Of a stretch of 35,047 bases of DNA, positions 1 through 6,776 are shown piece after piece. This DNA is from HK-STAS-PATE-2 sp046350895. Lineage in GTDB: Bacteria > Patescibacteriota > Patescibacteriia > 2-12-FULL-60-25. The DNA lies in NCBI GenBank assembly GCA_046350895.1, contig JAXLZL010000006.1, forward strand, positions 1-35,047, given 5' to 3'. The notes below the pieces were generated by a model that worked only from the letters and a program-made list of their open reading frames with translations, was not told where the DNA came from and did no database searches. The position numbers and the translations under genes were made by a program. Position 1 is the stretch's first letter, and each line of letters opens with the position of its first letter.

Positions 1-31
1 AATTGGATCAAAGGCATCCTGCCTTCAACAT

Positions 32-54
32 AAAACCGAGCTTAGCTCGGTTTT
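32..54 (-). terminator. Intrinsic terminator of parAB
   Basis: Minus-strand hairpin with 10-bp arms (AAAACCGAGC / GCTCGGTTTT) and a 3-nt loop. The loop TAA is the parB stop codon, so the terminator is built into the end of the gene. The U-tract is the distal arm itself (TTTT). Confidence 0.75.
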
Positions 55-971
55 AGTTTATTCAGCAGATCTTCGAATTCTTCGTCATTAGTGAAGGTGA
101 ATTTCATCTCGCCTTTGCCCGTTGCCTGGCGTTTGATAGAAACCTTTACGCCATAGGCTTTACGCAGAGTGTCCTCGGCAGCTGCCGCATTGGCATCAAA
201 GGCACGAGGCGTACGTGTCTTATGGACCTCTTCTTCAGCTTCACGGACAGTCACGTGGCCCGTTACCATGGTTTTAAACAGCTTCAAGCGTTCAGCATCG
301 GTTGGCAGGGACAAAAGCGTACGCGCGTTCGATTGGCTGATCTTTTTTTCAACAATCGCTTGCTGGATCTCTTGAGGGAGCTGGAGCAAACGCACGGTAT
401 TGGCGATTTGTGGACGGCTTTTGCCCATCTTTTTGCCAACTTCTTCTTGCGTCATGCCAAAGTCGTCTATAAGACGCCGGTAGGCAATGGCTTCTTCGAT
501 GGCATTCAAATCCGAGCGCTGGACGTTTTCAATGATGGCAAGCTCAAGTTTTTGGATCTCAGTGGCTTCACGTGAAATGGCCGGGATTGTGTGCATCCCC
601 GCGATGGTCGAAGCGCGCAAGCGACGTTCACCGGCAATCAACTGGTAGCGTCCATTGCCAAGGTCGGTGACGACAATTGGCTGCATGACGCCATGCTCTT
701 TGATGCTTGAGATCAGCTCTTCAAGCTCGCTGTGGTCAAAATGGCGACGAGGCTGGTGTGGATTGCGCTCAATGGAGGCAATCGGCAAATCACGCACAAA
801 GGTGCGGATATCGTCAGGAAGGTTCGTTGAAGCAGGCGCTACCGGCTGCGTGGCCGGAGTCACAGGAACTTCGGTACCTGTCGAAGCGGCCGTAGGGGCT
901 GCTCCTGCAGGTTTTTGTGGGATGATGGCTCCGAGGCCACGGCCAAGGCCGGATTGTTTTTGAAGCATCAT
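42..971 (-). CDS. parB: Chromosome partitioning protein ParB (Spo0J family)
   Basis: This is a centromere-binding CTP-dependent clamp that spreads from parS sites and works with the ParA ATPase in origin segregation. The 309-aa length is typical. It has the conserved N-terminal tail GLGRGLGAIIP (residues 9-19) that contacts ParA, then an Ala/Pro-rich linker to about residue 50. The ParB/Srx core follows, with ERNPHQPRRHF and the nucleotide-binding GERRLRAS motif (about 114-121). A helix-turn-helix lies around MTQEEVGKKMGKSRPQIANT, followed by a C-terminal dimerisation region. The start codon overlaps the parA stop (ATGATG), so the two are translationally coupled. The stop codon sits in the terminator loop. 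No consensus parS palindrome was seen in this window. Confidence 0.95.
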   Translation of the reverse strand: MMLQKQSGLGRGLGAIIPQKPAGAAPTAASTGTEVPVTPATQPVAPASTNLPDDIRTFVRDLPIASIERNPHQPRRHFDHSELEELISSIKEHGVMQPIVVTDLGNGRYQLIAGERRLRASTIAGMHTIPAISREATEIQKLELAIIENVQRSDLNAIEEAIAYRRLIDDFGMTQEEVGKKMGKSRPQIANTVRLLQLPQEIQQAIVEKKISQSNARTLLSLPTDAERLKLFKTMVTGHVTVREAEEEVHKTRTPRAFDANAAAAEDTLRKAYGVKVSIKRQATGKGEMKFTFTNDEEFEDLLNKLKPS

Positions 972-1756
972 ACAGGGCGAAGGGCGAGACTCATGTTTTC
1001 ACGTTCAATGATTTCGGCAGCAAGGCGCTCATAGGCTTTGGCGCCTTTAGAGGCCGCGTCAAAGTGCACGATGGTGCGTCCAAATGACGGCGCTTCAGCC
1101 AATCTCACATTGCGCGGGATCACCGAACGGAAGATGTTATTAGGGAAGTATTTGTAGAGCTCATGCAAAACGTCATCTGAAAGCTTGGTACGTGGGTCGT
1201 ACATGGTGATAACGGCACCTAGGATCTCAAGCTCGGGGCGAATATGCTGTTTAACGAGCTGTACGGTTTCAAGCAGCTGACCAAGGCCTTCAAGGGCATA
1301 GTACTCGGCTTGAACCGGGATCAAGATCTCGTCCCCTGCTACAATGCCATTAAGCGTGAGCAAACCAAGTGTAGGCGGACAATCTATCAAGATGAAATCA
1401 TAGTCATTGCGGATCTCGAGCAGAGCATTGCGCAAAACATATTCACGCTGATCCATTTGTACGAGCTCTACGTTTAAACCCGCAAGAGCTGTCGTAGCCG
1501 GCGCCATATGCAAGCCGACATGTGCCGTTGGTTGCACGATCTCTTTCATTTTTACCTGTCCGAGAACGGCTTCGTAGACGCCGCGCTCAAGATTGCGGTG
1601 GTCAATGCCAATGCCGCTGGTGGCATTCGCCTGTGGATCCAGATCAACAATAAGCACAAACTTACCCATCTCGGCTAAATAGGCGCCGACGCTAATAGCC
1701 GTGGTCGTTTTACCGACACCTCCTTTTTGATTAACGATAGAAATAATGCGCGCCAT
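968..1756 (-). CDS. parA: Chromosome partitioning ATPase ParA (Soj family)
   Basis: This MinD/ParA-type ATPase binds the nucleoid and drives origin segregation with ParB. Its 262 aa match chromosomal Soj proteins that lack an N-terminal DNA-binding domain. The deviant Walker A motif KGGVGKTTT is at residues 11-19 with the signature lysine K11. Walker A' (VDLDPQANAT) is near residue 40 and Walker B (LIDCPPTLG) near residue 125. The ATG at 1756 has an AGAGG sequence 3 nt upstream, which is close but usable. The gene is first in the parA-parB operon with a plausible sigma70-type promoter just upstream. Confidence 0.96.
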   Translation of the reverse strand: MARIISIVNQKGGVGKTTTAISVGAYLAEMGKFVLIVDLDPQANATSGIGIDHRNLERGVYEAVLGQVKMKEIVQPTAHVGLHMAPATTALAGLNVELVQMDQREYVLRNALLEIRNDYDFILIDCPPTLGLLTLNGIVAGDEILIPVQAEYYALEGLGQLLETVQLVKQHIRPELEILGAVITMYDPRTKLSDDVLHELYKYFPNNIFRSVIPRNVRLAEAPSFGRTIVHFDAASKGAKAYERLAAEIIERENMSLALRPV

Positions 1757-1779
1757 AAGCCTCTGGACGATTCGTCGTT

Positions 1780-1808
1780 ATGTTAACCGAGTTGACCTCT
1801 CACCGCAA
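1780..1808 (-). promoter_or_regulatory. Candidate promoter of parAB
   Basis: TTGCGG (-35, 1803-1808), 17-bp spacer, TAACAT (-10, 1780-1785). A small palindrome GACGATTCGTC lies between the -10 and the parA ribosome binding site and could be an operator. Confidence 0.5.
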
Positions 1809-1823
1809 GCAAGTAATCTTATA

Positions 1824-3528
1824 TTATGTCTTCGTTGCCGTGGCAGATGTACGCTTTAAGCGTTCTTCAAGATGGCGTAGGTGTTTTTCTTTTTCTTGGT
1901 TGAATTTATGCTGGCTTAAACCGAATTTTTCAAGCAAGAGCGAAGCATAGTTGCCTCCCAAAAAGTGTGGGAGCACAACGTAGCTCGCACCTTTTTTGTA
2001 GAGCAGCTTGGCTTCGTCGGCCGAATGTGCCATGACGATGGCGATCGCCTTGCTATTGACCTTGCGAAGTTTTGAAAGAATGAAAAGGACCGAATCAACA
2101 TCTGGCAAAGTCGTTACGATAAGCTTCGCCGTCTGCAGATCGAGTTCATCCAAAAATTCATTGTCTTCTGCGTCGCCGTAACGGGCATTGATCCCCTGTT
2201 TTTGCAGCTTTTCGATGGTGGTTGGGTCAAAATCCACCACGAGGTATGACTCAAAGTTTTGTAGGTAAGGCAAAAAATCTTCACCCAGTCGGTGGCAACC
2301 GAATAGTACGGCGTCATATTGCTCTTGCTCGGCCTTGGGTTCTGCTATTTTTGACGTTTTTGCGCCATATTCAAGCAATGGTTTTAAAAAGCCATATATT
2401 TGCTCGTCGTATGACATGAGATACGCTGACAGCGAAATAGTGACCAATGCGCAGACTGTCACCAAGGCTACGGCGTCACTGCCGACATGCCCCATGGTAT
2501 TCGCCAACAAGATGACGACCAGTGAGAATTCGCTTACTTGAGCCATGGTTAAACCCGTTTGAAATGACGGTTTTGGTCCATAACCAAGTTTACGCAATAC
2601 CAAAAATAAGATAAACGGATTGCCAATCAACACGAACAAAGATTAAGACGATGGCCGGCACTGCAAGCTGAGCGATGCCTGCGAATGATAAGCTTGCCCC
2701 CAAGGTGACAAAAAACAAGACTAAAAAGAAATCACGTAAGATTTTCATCTTGGCACTAATCTCATAGTGATACGGCGAGGTTGCTAAAGAAACGCCGGCT
2801 ACCAAAGCACCAACCTCGACAGAAAAACCCATCAGTTTAAAGACCACGGCAACACCGACACCCCATGCGACAGAAAAGAGCAATAAAAATTCTTGAGAGC
2901 TGGCAAAAAGCTTGGTCATCGATGGGAGGATGACACGAGAGAAAAACACGAGACCAACGGCTAGTAAAATGCCTTTGCACACAATGAGAAGCAAGGCCTG
3001 GCTAATACCGCCTTCAAGTCCACCACCAATCGCTGCCATAACCACCAAAAGAATGGTAGCCGCCAAATCTTGCACCAACATGGTGCCGGTAGCGAGACGG
3101 CCATAGAGCGCGCCAATATCACGCTTGTCTTGCAAAATTTTCAAAACGATAATGGTACTACTAAAGGTGAGGCACAAGGCGATGTAGATGGCGGGCACCA
3201 TCGACCAGCCAAAATACAACGCTAATAAGAAGCCAAAAAATGCCGTAAAAATAATCTGGGCAAAACCACCGATTACTGCCGTTTTACCAACCTCCCTCAC
3301 AACTTTGGGACTTAATGACAGGCCAACAATAAATAATAATGCCGTGATGCCAAGCTTGGCAAAGAGCTCAAATGCGCCTTCGGGATGCAAAAAACCTAGC
3401 CAAGTTGGCCCAACGACGATACCGGTGAGGATGTGACCAAGGATAAGCGGCTGCCTGATCTTTTGCATCAGCAACGAGAACCCGGTGGCAATCAATAACA
3501 CTAGGGCTATTTGAAGGAACATGTCCAT
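1824..3528 (-). pseudogene. Kef-type cation/proton antiporter with RCK domain, frameshifted
   Basis: This is a CPA2-family monovalent cation:proton antiporter fused to a cytosolic TrkA-N/RCK regulatory domain, as in KefB/KefC and YbaL relatives. The first reading frame (3528 to about 2640) carries the membrane domain: QPLILGHILTGIVVGP, GLSLSPKVV and VGALVAGVSLA are CPA2 hallmarks. The second frame (about 2639-1824) supplies the last helices and the Rossmann RCK domain (VLFGCHRLGEDF). The frames meet at 2636-2642, where one surplus base after ATC TTT breaks an otherwise continuous protein. Total length 1705 nt is 3n+1, consistent with a single inserted base. It may be a sequencing error, a true mutation or, least likely, recoding. 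The start is taken as the ATG at 3528. Confidence 0.85.
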
Positions 3529-3538
3529 AATCACAAAA

Positions 3539-3547
3539 ATAATACCA
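3539..3547 (-). promoter_or_regulatory. Extended -10 of the antiporter gene
   Basis: TGG-TATTAT lies 10 nt before the ATG at 3528 and directly follows the T-tract of the tRNA-Leu terminator. The expected transcript would have a leader of only a few nucleotides. Confidence 0.45.
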
Positions 3548-3550
3548 CAA

Positions 3551-3577
3551 AAAAACCCCGACGTAACGTCGAGATTT
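3551..3577 (-). terminator. Intrinsic terminator of tRNA-Leu
   Basis: Minus-strand stem CTCGACG / CGTCGGG (one G·U pair) with a TTA loop, followed by a run of seven T. Confidence 0.8.
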
Positions 3578-3581
3578 TTTA

Positions 3582-3668
3582 TGGTGCCGCGAGAGAGAAT
3601 CGAACTCTCATGACCTTGCGATCGCAGGATTTTGAGTCCTGTGCGTCTACCAGTTCCGCCATCGCGGC
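3582..3668 (-). tRNA. tRNA-Leu (anticodon CAA)
   Basis: 87-nt class II tRNA read on the minus strand. The acceptor stem GCCGCGA/TCGCGGC pairs perfectly, the discriminator is A, and CCA is encoded. The anticodon loop CTCAAAA sits on stem CAGGA/TCCTG, giving anticodon CAA for UUG codons. A long variable arm and a T-arm containing GTTCGATT are present. A dedicated promoter lies just upstream. Confidence 0.96.
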
Positions 3669-3683
3669 AAACGATGTGGCGTG

Positions 3684-3712
3684 AGGATACCTTTTAACGT
3701 TTACATGGTCAA
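3684..3712 (-). promoter_or_regulatory. Promoter of tRNA-Leu
   Basis: TTGACC (3707-3712), 17-bp spacer, TATCCT (3684-3689). The mature tRNA begins about 16 nt downstream of the -10. Confidence 0.75.
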
Positions 3713-3717
3713 GATAA

Positions 3718-3748
3718 GTAAAAACACAGCCTTTTGCTGTGTTTTTAC
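3718..3748 (-). terminator. Terminator of tRNA-fMet
   Basis: Long hairpin with arms AAAAACACAGC / GCTGTGTTTTT around an AAAAG loop, directly after the tRNA-fMet CCA end. A/T tracts on both sides make it potentially bidirectional. Confidence 0.8.
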
Positions 3749-3749
3749 T

Positions 3750-3824
3750 TGGTTGCGGGGGCCGGATTTGAACCGGCGACCTCCGGGTTATGGGCCCGGC
3801 GAGCTGCCGCTGCTCTACCCCGCT
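3750..3824 (-). tRNA. Initiator tRNA-fMet (CAT)
   Basis: 75-nt tRNA with encoded CCA. Initiator hallmarks are visible: an unpaired 1-72 position (here A1·A72, where E. coli has C1·A72), and three consecutive G-C pairs (GGG/CCC) flanking the anticodon loop. The 3' end CCCCCGCAACCA matches the E. coli initiator as I recall it. The loop reads CCCATAA, so position 33 is C instead of the nearly universal U33. That C33 also occurs in animal cytosolic initiator tRNAs. Confidence 0.93.
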
Positions 3825-3842
3825 GTGTTTGGTTGTGGCAGC

Positions 3843-3871
3843 ACTATATGCGCCTTTGGCTTTTCTGTCAA
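3843..3871 (-). promoter_or_regulatory. Promoter of tRNA-fMet
   Basis: Perfect -35 TTGACA (3866-3871), 17-bp spacer, near-consensus -10 TATAGT (3843-3848). It lies inside the 3' end of the convergent-side membrane protein gene at its left edge. Confidence 0.85.
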
Positions 3872-3876
3872 CCGAT

Positions 3877-4341
3877 TTAAACCACCATTGATAGCAGTCC
3901 GATAAGAAAAATAAACTGCATGGCGAACCCGACAGCAAAAGGGATGTCATTATGCTCTGTGAAGTAGTTGTGAAACCTGAAATGCAGACGATGAAACCAC
4001 TTTAGCCATCCTGGCTTAAAGATTTCATAAATACCAACGACAAAGTCAGGCAAGACGCCGCCAATAATGCCATAAGTGACCGCCTGCCTCGAAATCAACA
4101 GGTCTGAATTAAACAAAAACATGATGAACAGCATCATTACGAACGAATCAACGACCACATACGCGATCGAACGGTAGACCTTGGTTTTTGCAACGTAGTT
4201 CTTATACAGGTGAGTGTCTCCGTGCGGGATCAGGTCGCTGATAAAGTGCGATGCGACACTGAGGCTAAAAGCGAGCCACGGGTGGTTAGGGAGTTGTTCG
4301 CCAATCAGTGCACCGATGGCTGCGTGGGTCGTAATAAACAT
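3877..4341 (-). CDS. Small membrane protein, YdjM/DUF457-like putative metal-dependent hydrolase
   Basis: This is a 154-aa polytopic membrane protein. The N-terminal THAAIGALIGE and the later SHFISDLIPHGDTH give the spaced His/Asp residues of the LexA-regulated YdjM-type 'membrane-bound metal-dependent hydrolase' family. The family assignment is from motif memory and biochemical activity is unproven. Further segments around VVVDSFVMMLFIMFLF and FAVGFAMQFIFLIGLLSMVV look transmembrane. A longer frame begins at a TTG (4383) inside the tRNA-Met terminator, which is unlikely to be used, so the ATG at 4341 is chosen. No Shine-Dalgarno is visible. It sits between two tRNA genes and reads in the same direction. 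Confidence 0.65.
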   Translation of the reverse strand: MFITTHAAIGALIGEQLPNHPWLAFSLSVASHFISDLIPHGDTHLYKNYVAKTKVYRSIAYVVVDSFVMMLFIMFLFNSDLLISRQAVTYGIIGGVLPDFVVGIYEIFKPGWLKWFHRLHFRFHNYFTEHNDIPFAVGFAMQFIFLIGLLSMVV

Positions 4342-4354
4342 ACCGTAGGCCGCA

Positions 4355-4383
4355 ATACTACCATTCAGGCCCTTGAAACGCAA
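4355..4383 (-). promoter_or_regulatory. Candidate promoter of the YdjM-like gene
   Basis: TTGCGT (4378-4383), 17-bp spacer, TAGTAT (4355-4360), 13 nt before the ATG. The -35 overlaps the preceding tRNA terminator. Confidence 0.4.
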
Positions 4384-4408
4384 AAACAGCCTGTTTTAGG
4401 CTGTTTTT
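4382..4408 (-). terminator. Terminator of tRNA-Met(CAT)
   Basis: Hairpin AAAAACAGCC / GGCTGTTTTT with a 7-nt loop, 4 nt after the tRNA CCA end. The distal arm supplies the U-tract. Confidence 0.8.
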
Positions 4409-4412
4409 GACA

Positions 4413-4489
4413 TGGTAGCGGAGGCGAGATTCGAACTCGCGACCTCGGGCTTATGAGTCCCACGCTCTAACCAACTGAGCTACCCCGCC
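4413..4489 (-). tRNA. tRNA-Met (CAT), elongator or possibly tRNA-Ile2
   Basis: 77-nt tRNA with encoded CCA and anticodon loop CTCATAA. The acceptor stem starts GGCGGGG and pairs with CCTCCGCT including G·U pairs at 1-72 and 6-67. It lacks initiator features. A CAT anticodon could also mean lysidine-modified tRNA-Ile2, and sequence alone does not settle this. The anticodon stem TGGGA/GCCCG has an A31·G39 mismatch next to the loop, which is unusual. Confidence 0.9.
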
Positions 4490-4500
4490 ATGTGGGCCAG

Positions 4501-4529
4501 ATACTATCCATTTTTGGGATATCTGGCAA
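4501..4529 (-). promoter_or_regulatory. Promoter of tRNA-Met(CAT)
   Basis: TTGCCA (4524-4529), 17-bp spacer, TAGTAT (4501-4506), with the tRNA 5' end about 12 nt downstream. Confidence 0.65.
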
Positions 4530-4539
4530 GATCACCGGC

Positions 4540-5469
4540 CTACATCTTGCGAACGGTTTGTTTTGGCCATTCATAGGCTCCAAAAGCCCAGTACGTCATG
4601 GCTTTCACATCCTGAAAACGTGAAAAGTGCGTTTCTGAACCGAGAACGACTGAAATGACCGTCTTGTCCCCTTCTCTGGTGGCTTGAGCGAAGCAAAAGC
4701 CCGCTTCAGGCAAGGTACCTGTTTTTGCGGCGATAATCTTGTTTTCGCCTTTATTGAGGTCTGAGGTTAATAATAGGTTGGTAGCAATCAAACGATACGG
4801 CTTAGGTCCAATGGTATTTTTGAGATCAACCGACTGCATGCCAACGACATCGCGAACTTCGCTATTGGCCATAGCAGCTTTGAGGGCGAAAGCGATATCT
4901 TGAGCTGAGGCTTTGTTGCGTGGATTTAAACCAGCAGCATCATAAAACTCCGCGCGACGCATACCGATCTCACGAGCTTTTTTGCGCATATTAACGATAA
5001 AGGCGTCATAACCCTCGGGCGAAGTGCGTGCCAAGGCATTGGCTGCTTCATTTGATGATCCGACAAGCATAGCCTTTAGCAGATCGCGACGCGTAAACGT
5101 TTCACCTTCAAAAAAAATCGGTTTATAGCCAGCCGCATCTTCTTTTTTGATAGCCACCTTTTCGTCTAGGTCAAGTTTTTCATCGAGAGCTGTCACAATG
5201 GTGACAAGCTTGGTGAGACTGGCGATCGGATAGGCCACGTCTGAATCTTTTGAAAACAACACTTCACCGCTCGCCACATCGACTACGACAGCGCTTTTTG
5301 CCGTGACATCGACACCGATAGATTCTACGCGTTTCTTGATAGGCGCATTGTTCGTAACCGAGACATATTTGGCTACCGGCAAACGGGCGGTAACCGTTTC
5401 AGGCGCCTGAGTTTGTACCGTGGTAAAGGCGAGCGATCCAACCAAGAACAAAAGGGTTTCTGCAGACAT
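4540..5469 (-). CDS. dacA: D-alanyl-D-alanine carboxypeptidase (serine peptidase S11, PBP5/DacA type)
   Basis: This enzyme removes the terminal D-Ala from peptidoglycan stem peptides outside the membrane. The 309-aa protein starts with a hydrophobic stretch (LLFLVGSLAFTTV) that looks like a signal peptide or anchor. All three penicilloyl-serine motifs are present: SLTK (SxxK, nucleophile Ser), SSN (SxN, in VGSSNEAANAL) and KTG (in AAKTGTLPEAGF). It lacks the C-terminal beta domain of E. coli PBP5, as many short homologues do. It is the last gene of aspS-scpA-scpB-dacA, 5 nt after scpB. With ftsI and the murF-like gene it indicates a peptidoglycan wall. Confidence 0.93.
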   Translation of the reverse strand: MSAETLLFLVGSLAFTTVQTQAPETVTARLPVAKYVSVTNNAPIKKRVESIGVDVTAKSAVVVDVASGEVLFSKDSDVAYPIASLTKLVTIVTALDEKLDLDEKVAIKKEDAAGYKPIFFEGETFTRRDLLKAMLVGSSNEAANALARTSPEGYDAFIVNMRKKAREIGMRRAEFYDAAGLNPRNKASAQDIAFALKAAMANSEVRDVVGMQSVDLKNTIGPKPYRLIATNLLLTSDLNKGENKIIAAKTGTLPEAGFCFAQATREGDKTVISVVLGSETHFSRFQDVKAMTYWAFGAYEWPKQTVRKM

Positions 5470-5474
5470 GTTGG

Positions 5475-6062
5475 TTAGGATGAGGATTCAGTAGGCGAAG
5501 AAAGTGGCGGCTGGGTCACCATGGGCTCTAATTCTTTCAGGACCGTCTCTACCGAGACATGATTGTGCAACTGTTCGTAATCTGGCAGCTCCTCAGCGCT
5601 TGTAAAGCCGATATGTTTGAAAAAATCAGGCGTGACGGCATAAATCGGTTGTCCGAGACGCATCTCTTCTTTTGCTTCAATGAGCCCGCGCATCGAAAGA
5701 ATGCGCAAGATCGTTGAAGACTGTATGCCGCGAATCTGCTCAAGTTCTGGACGTGTCATTGGTCCGCGGTAGGCAAGAATGGCCAAAGCCTCCATAGAAG
5801 CCTTCGAAAGCTCGCCTTGTGCATCGATATCGAGCAATGAACGCACGGCATCAGCCGCCTCTGGACTGGTGACGAGCTCGGCATTTTTTGCATCAAGCAT
5901 GAGTACCAATCCCCTTTCTTGCTCAATGAGTTCTTGCTGTAAACGCTTCAAGCCATGCATGACAGCGTCTTCATCCAAATCCAAAACCTGTGCCAGCTTG
6001 CGAATGCTGACGCTTTGGCCGGCGGCATAGAGGGCAGCCTCTAAGAGTGCGTGGGTCGTCAT
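5475..6062 (-). CDS. scpB: Segregation and condensation protein B
   Basis: This is the winged-helix kite subunit of the SMC-ScpAB condensin complex. The 195-aa length fits. The N-terminal ALLEAALYAAGQSVSIRKLAQVL and the strongly conserved second winged helix EALAILAYRGPMTRPELEQIRGI are diagnostic, followed by RGLIE and a DFFKHIGF segment. The acidic/Ser/Pro-rich C-terminus (from about residue 180) is disordered-looking. It follows scpA with a 3-nt gap, so the complex subunits are co-translated. No Shine-Dalgarno is evident. Confidence 0.95.
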   Translation of the reverse strand: MTTHALLEAALYAAGQSVSIRKLAQVLDLDEDAVMHGLKRLQQELIEQERGLVLMLDAKNAELVTSPEAADAVRSLLDIDAQGELSKASMEALAILAYRGPMTRPELEQIRGIQSSTILRILSMRGLIEAKEEMRLGQPIYAVTPDFFKHIGFTSAEELPDYEQLHNHVSVETVLKELEPMVTQPPLSSPTESSS

Positions 6063-6065
6063 AGG

Positions 6066-6773
6066 TTAGGAGGTTACGGATTTGAGGGTGATTTCTGAAA
6101 AAAGCTCGTTTTGTTCGTAAGTCACTTCTTTTTGTTTGATCAACTCAAGCAAGGCAAGAAACGAAACAACCATCTCATACCGGTCATGTGAGTCAGCCAT
6201 GAAGCGCTGAAAGCTCACCTTCATCATCGAGCGCACGCGCGTTTTTAATGTCTCAATCTTTTCTTCAATCGTTACAACGCGTTCAATGGCTGCCTTAGGC
6301 AAGGTGACCACGGGCTCAAGGCGCTTAACCACTTTTAAATACAATTCTCTCAATAAGTCACCGTCTACCGTATTTGGCGGATTGAAGGCCGGTGCCGCGG
6401 CTTTGGCGCGATATTGGCGGCCATAGAGGGTCTTGGCTTCGTTCCAACGCTCCGCGAGTTTCGTTGAGGCTTCTGAAAAGGCTTTATAGAGTTTCAGCTG
6501 GGTTGCCAGATCGGGACCTTCTTCAAGCTCTGGGTCATGCAAGTCCGGCAGCATCATCTTGGACTTGAGATACAGCAGCTTTGCCGCAATCACCAAAAAG
6601 TCCGCGAGCTCTTCGGGGGCAATGACGCCTTGATGCTCGCGGACATATTGAACAAAGGGCTCCGTCACCTTTACGAGAGAAATCTCGGTAATCGCAAGCT
6701 TCTCGCTTTCAACGAGCTGGAGGAGAAGATCTAACGGCCCTTCGAACTGTTCGAGGGTGACGGCGTAACTCAT
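6066..6773 (-). CDS. scpA: Segregation and condensation protein A
   Basis: This is the kleisin subunit that bridges SMC heads in bacterial condensin. The 235-aa protein has the family N-terminus LEQFEGPLDLLLQLVESEKL (about residues 7-26) and the motif PEELADFLVIAAKLLYLKSKMMLP. A variable acidic linker and a C-terminal winged-helix-like segment (FLALLELIKQKEVTYEQNE) follow. It begins 3 nt after the aspS stop and is followed by scpB. The smc gene is not in this window. Confidence 0.95.
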   Translation of the reverse strand: MSYAVTLEQFEGPLDLLLQLVESEKLAITEISLVKVTEPFVQYVREHQGVIAPEELADFLVIAAKLLYLKSKMMLPDLHDPELEEGPDLATQLKLYKAFSEASTKLAERWNEAKTLYGRQYRAKAAAPAFNPPNTVDGDLLRELYLKVVKRLEPVVTLPKAAIERVVTIEEKIETLKTRVRSMMKVSFQRFMADSHDRYEMVVSFLALLELIKQKEVTYEQNELFSEITLKSVTS

Positions 6774-6776
6774 TGG

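Noticed and set aside
1767..1777. GACGATTCGTC palindrome near parA as a parS site
   Set aside because: It does not match the parS consensus built around GTTTCACGTGAAAC.
2630..2645. Programmed ribosomal frameshifting in the antiporter
   Set aside because: No slippery heptamer or downstream structure is evident, and other genes in the window show ordinary indels.
3579..3950. 123-codon minus-strand reading frame
   Set aside because: It runs through tRNA-Leu and tRNA-fMet and their promoters, so it is a chance open frame.
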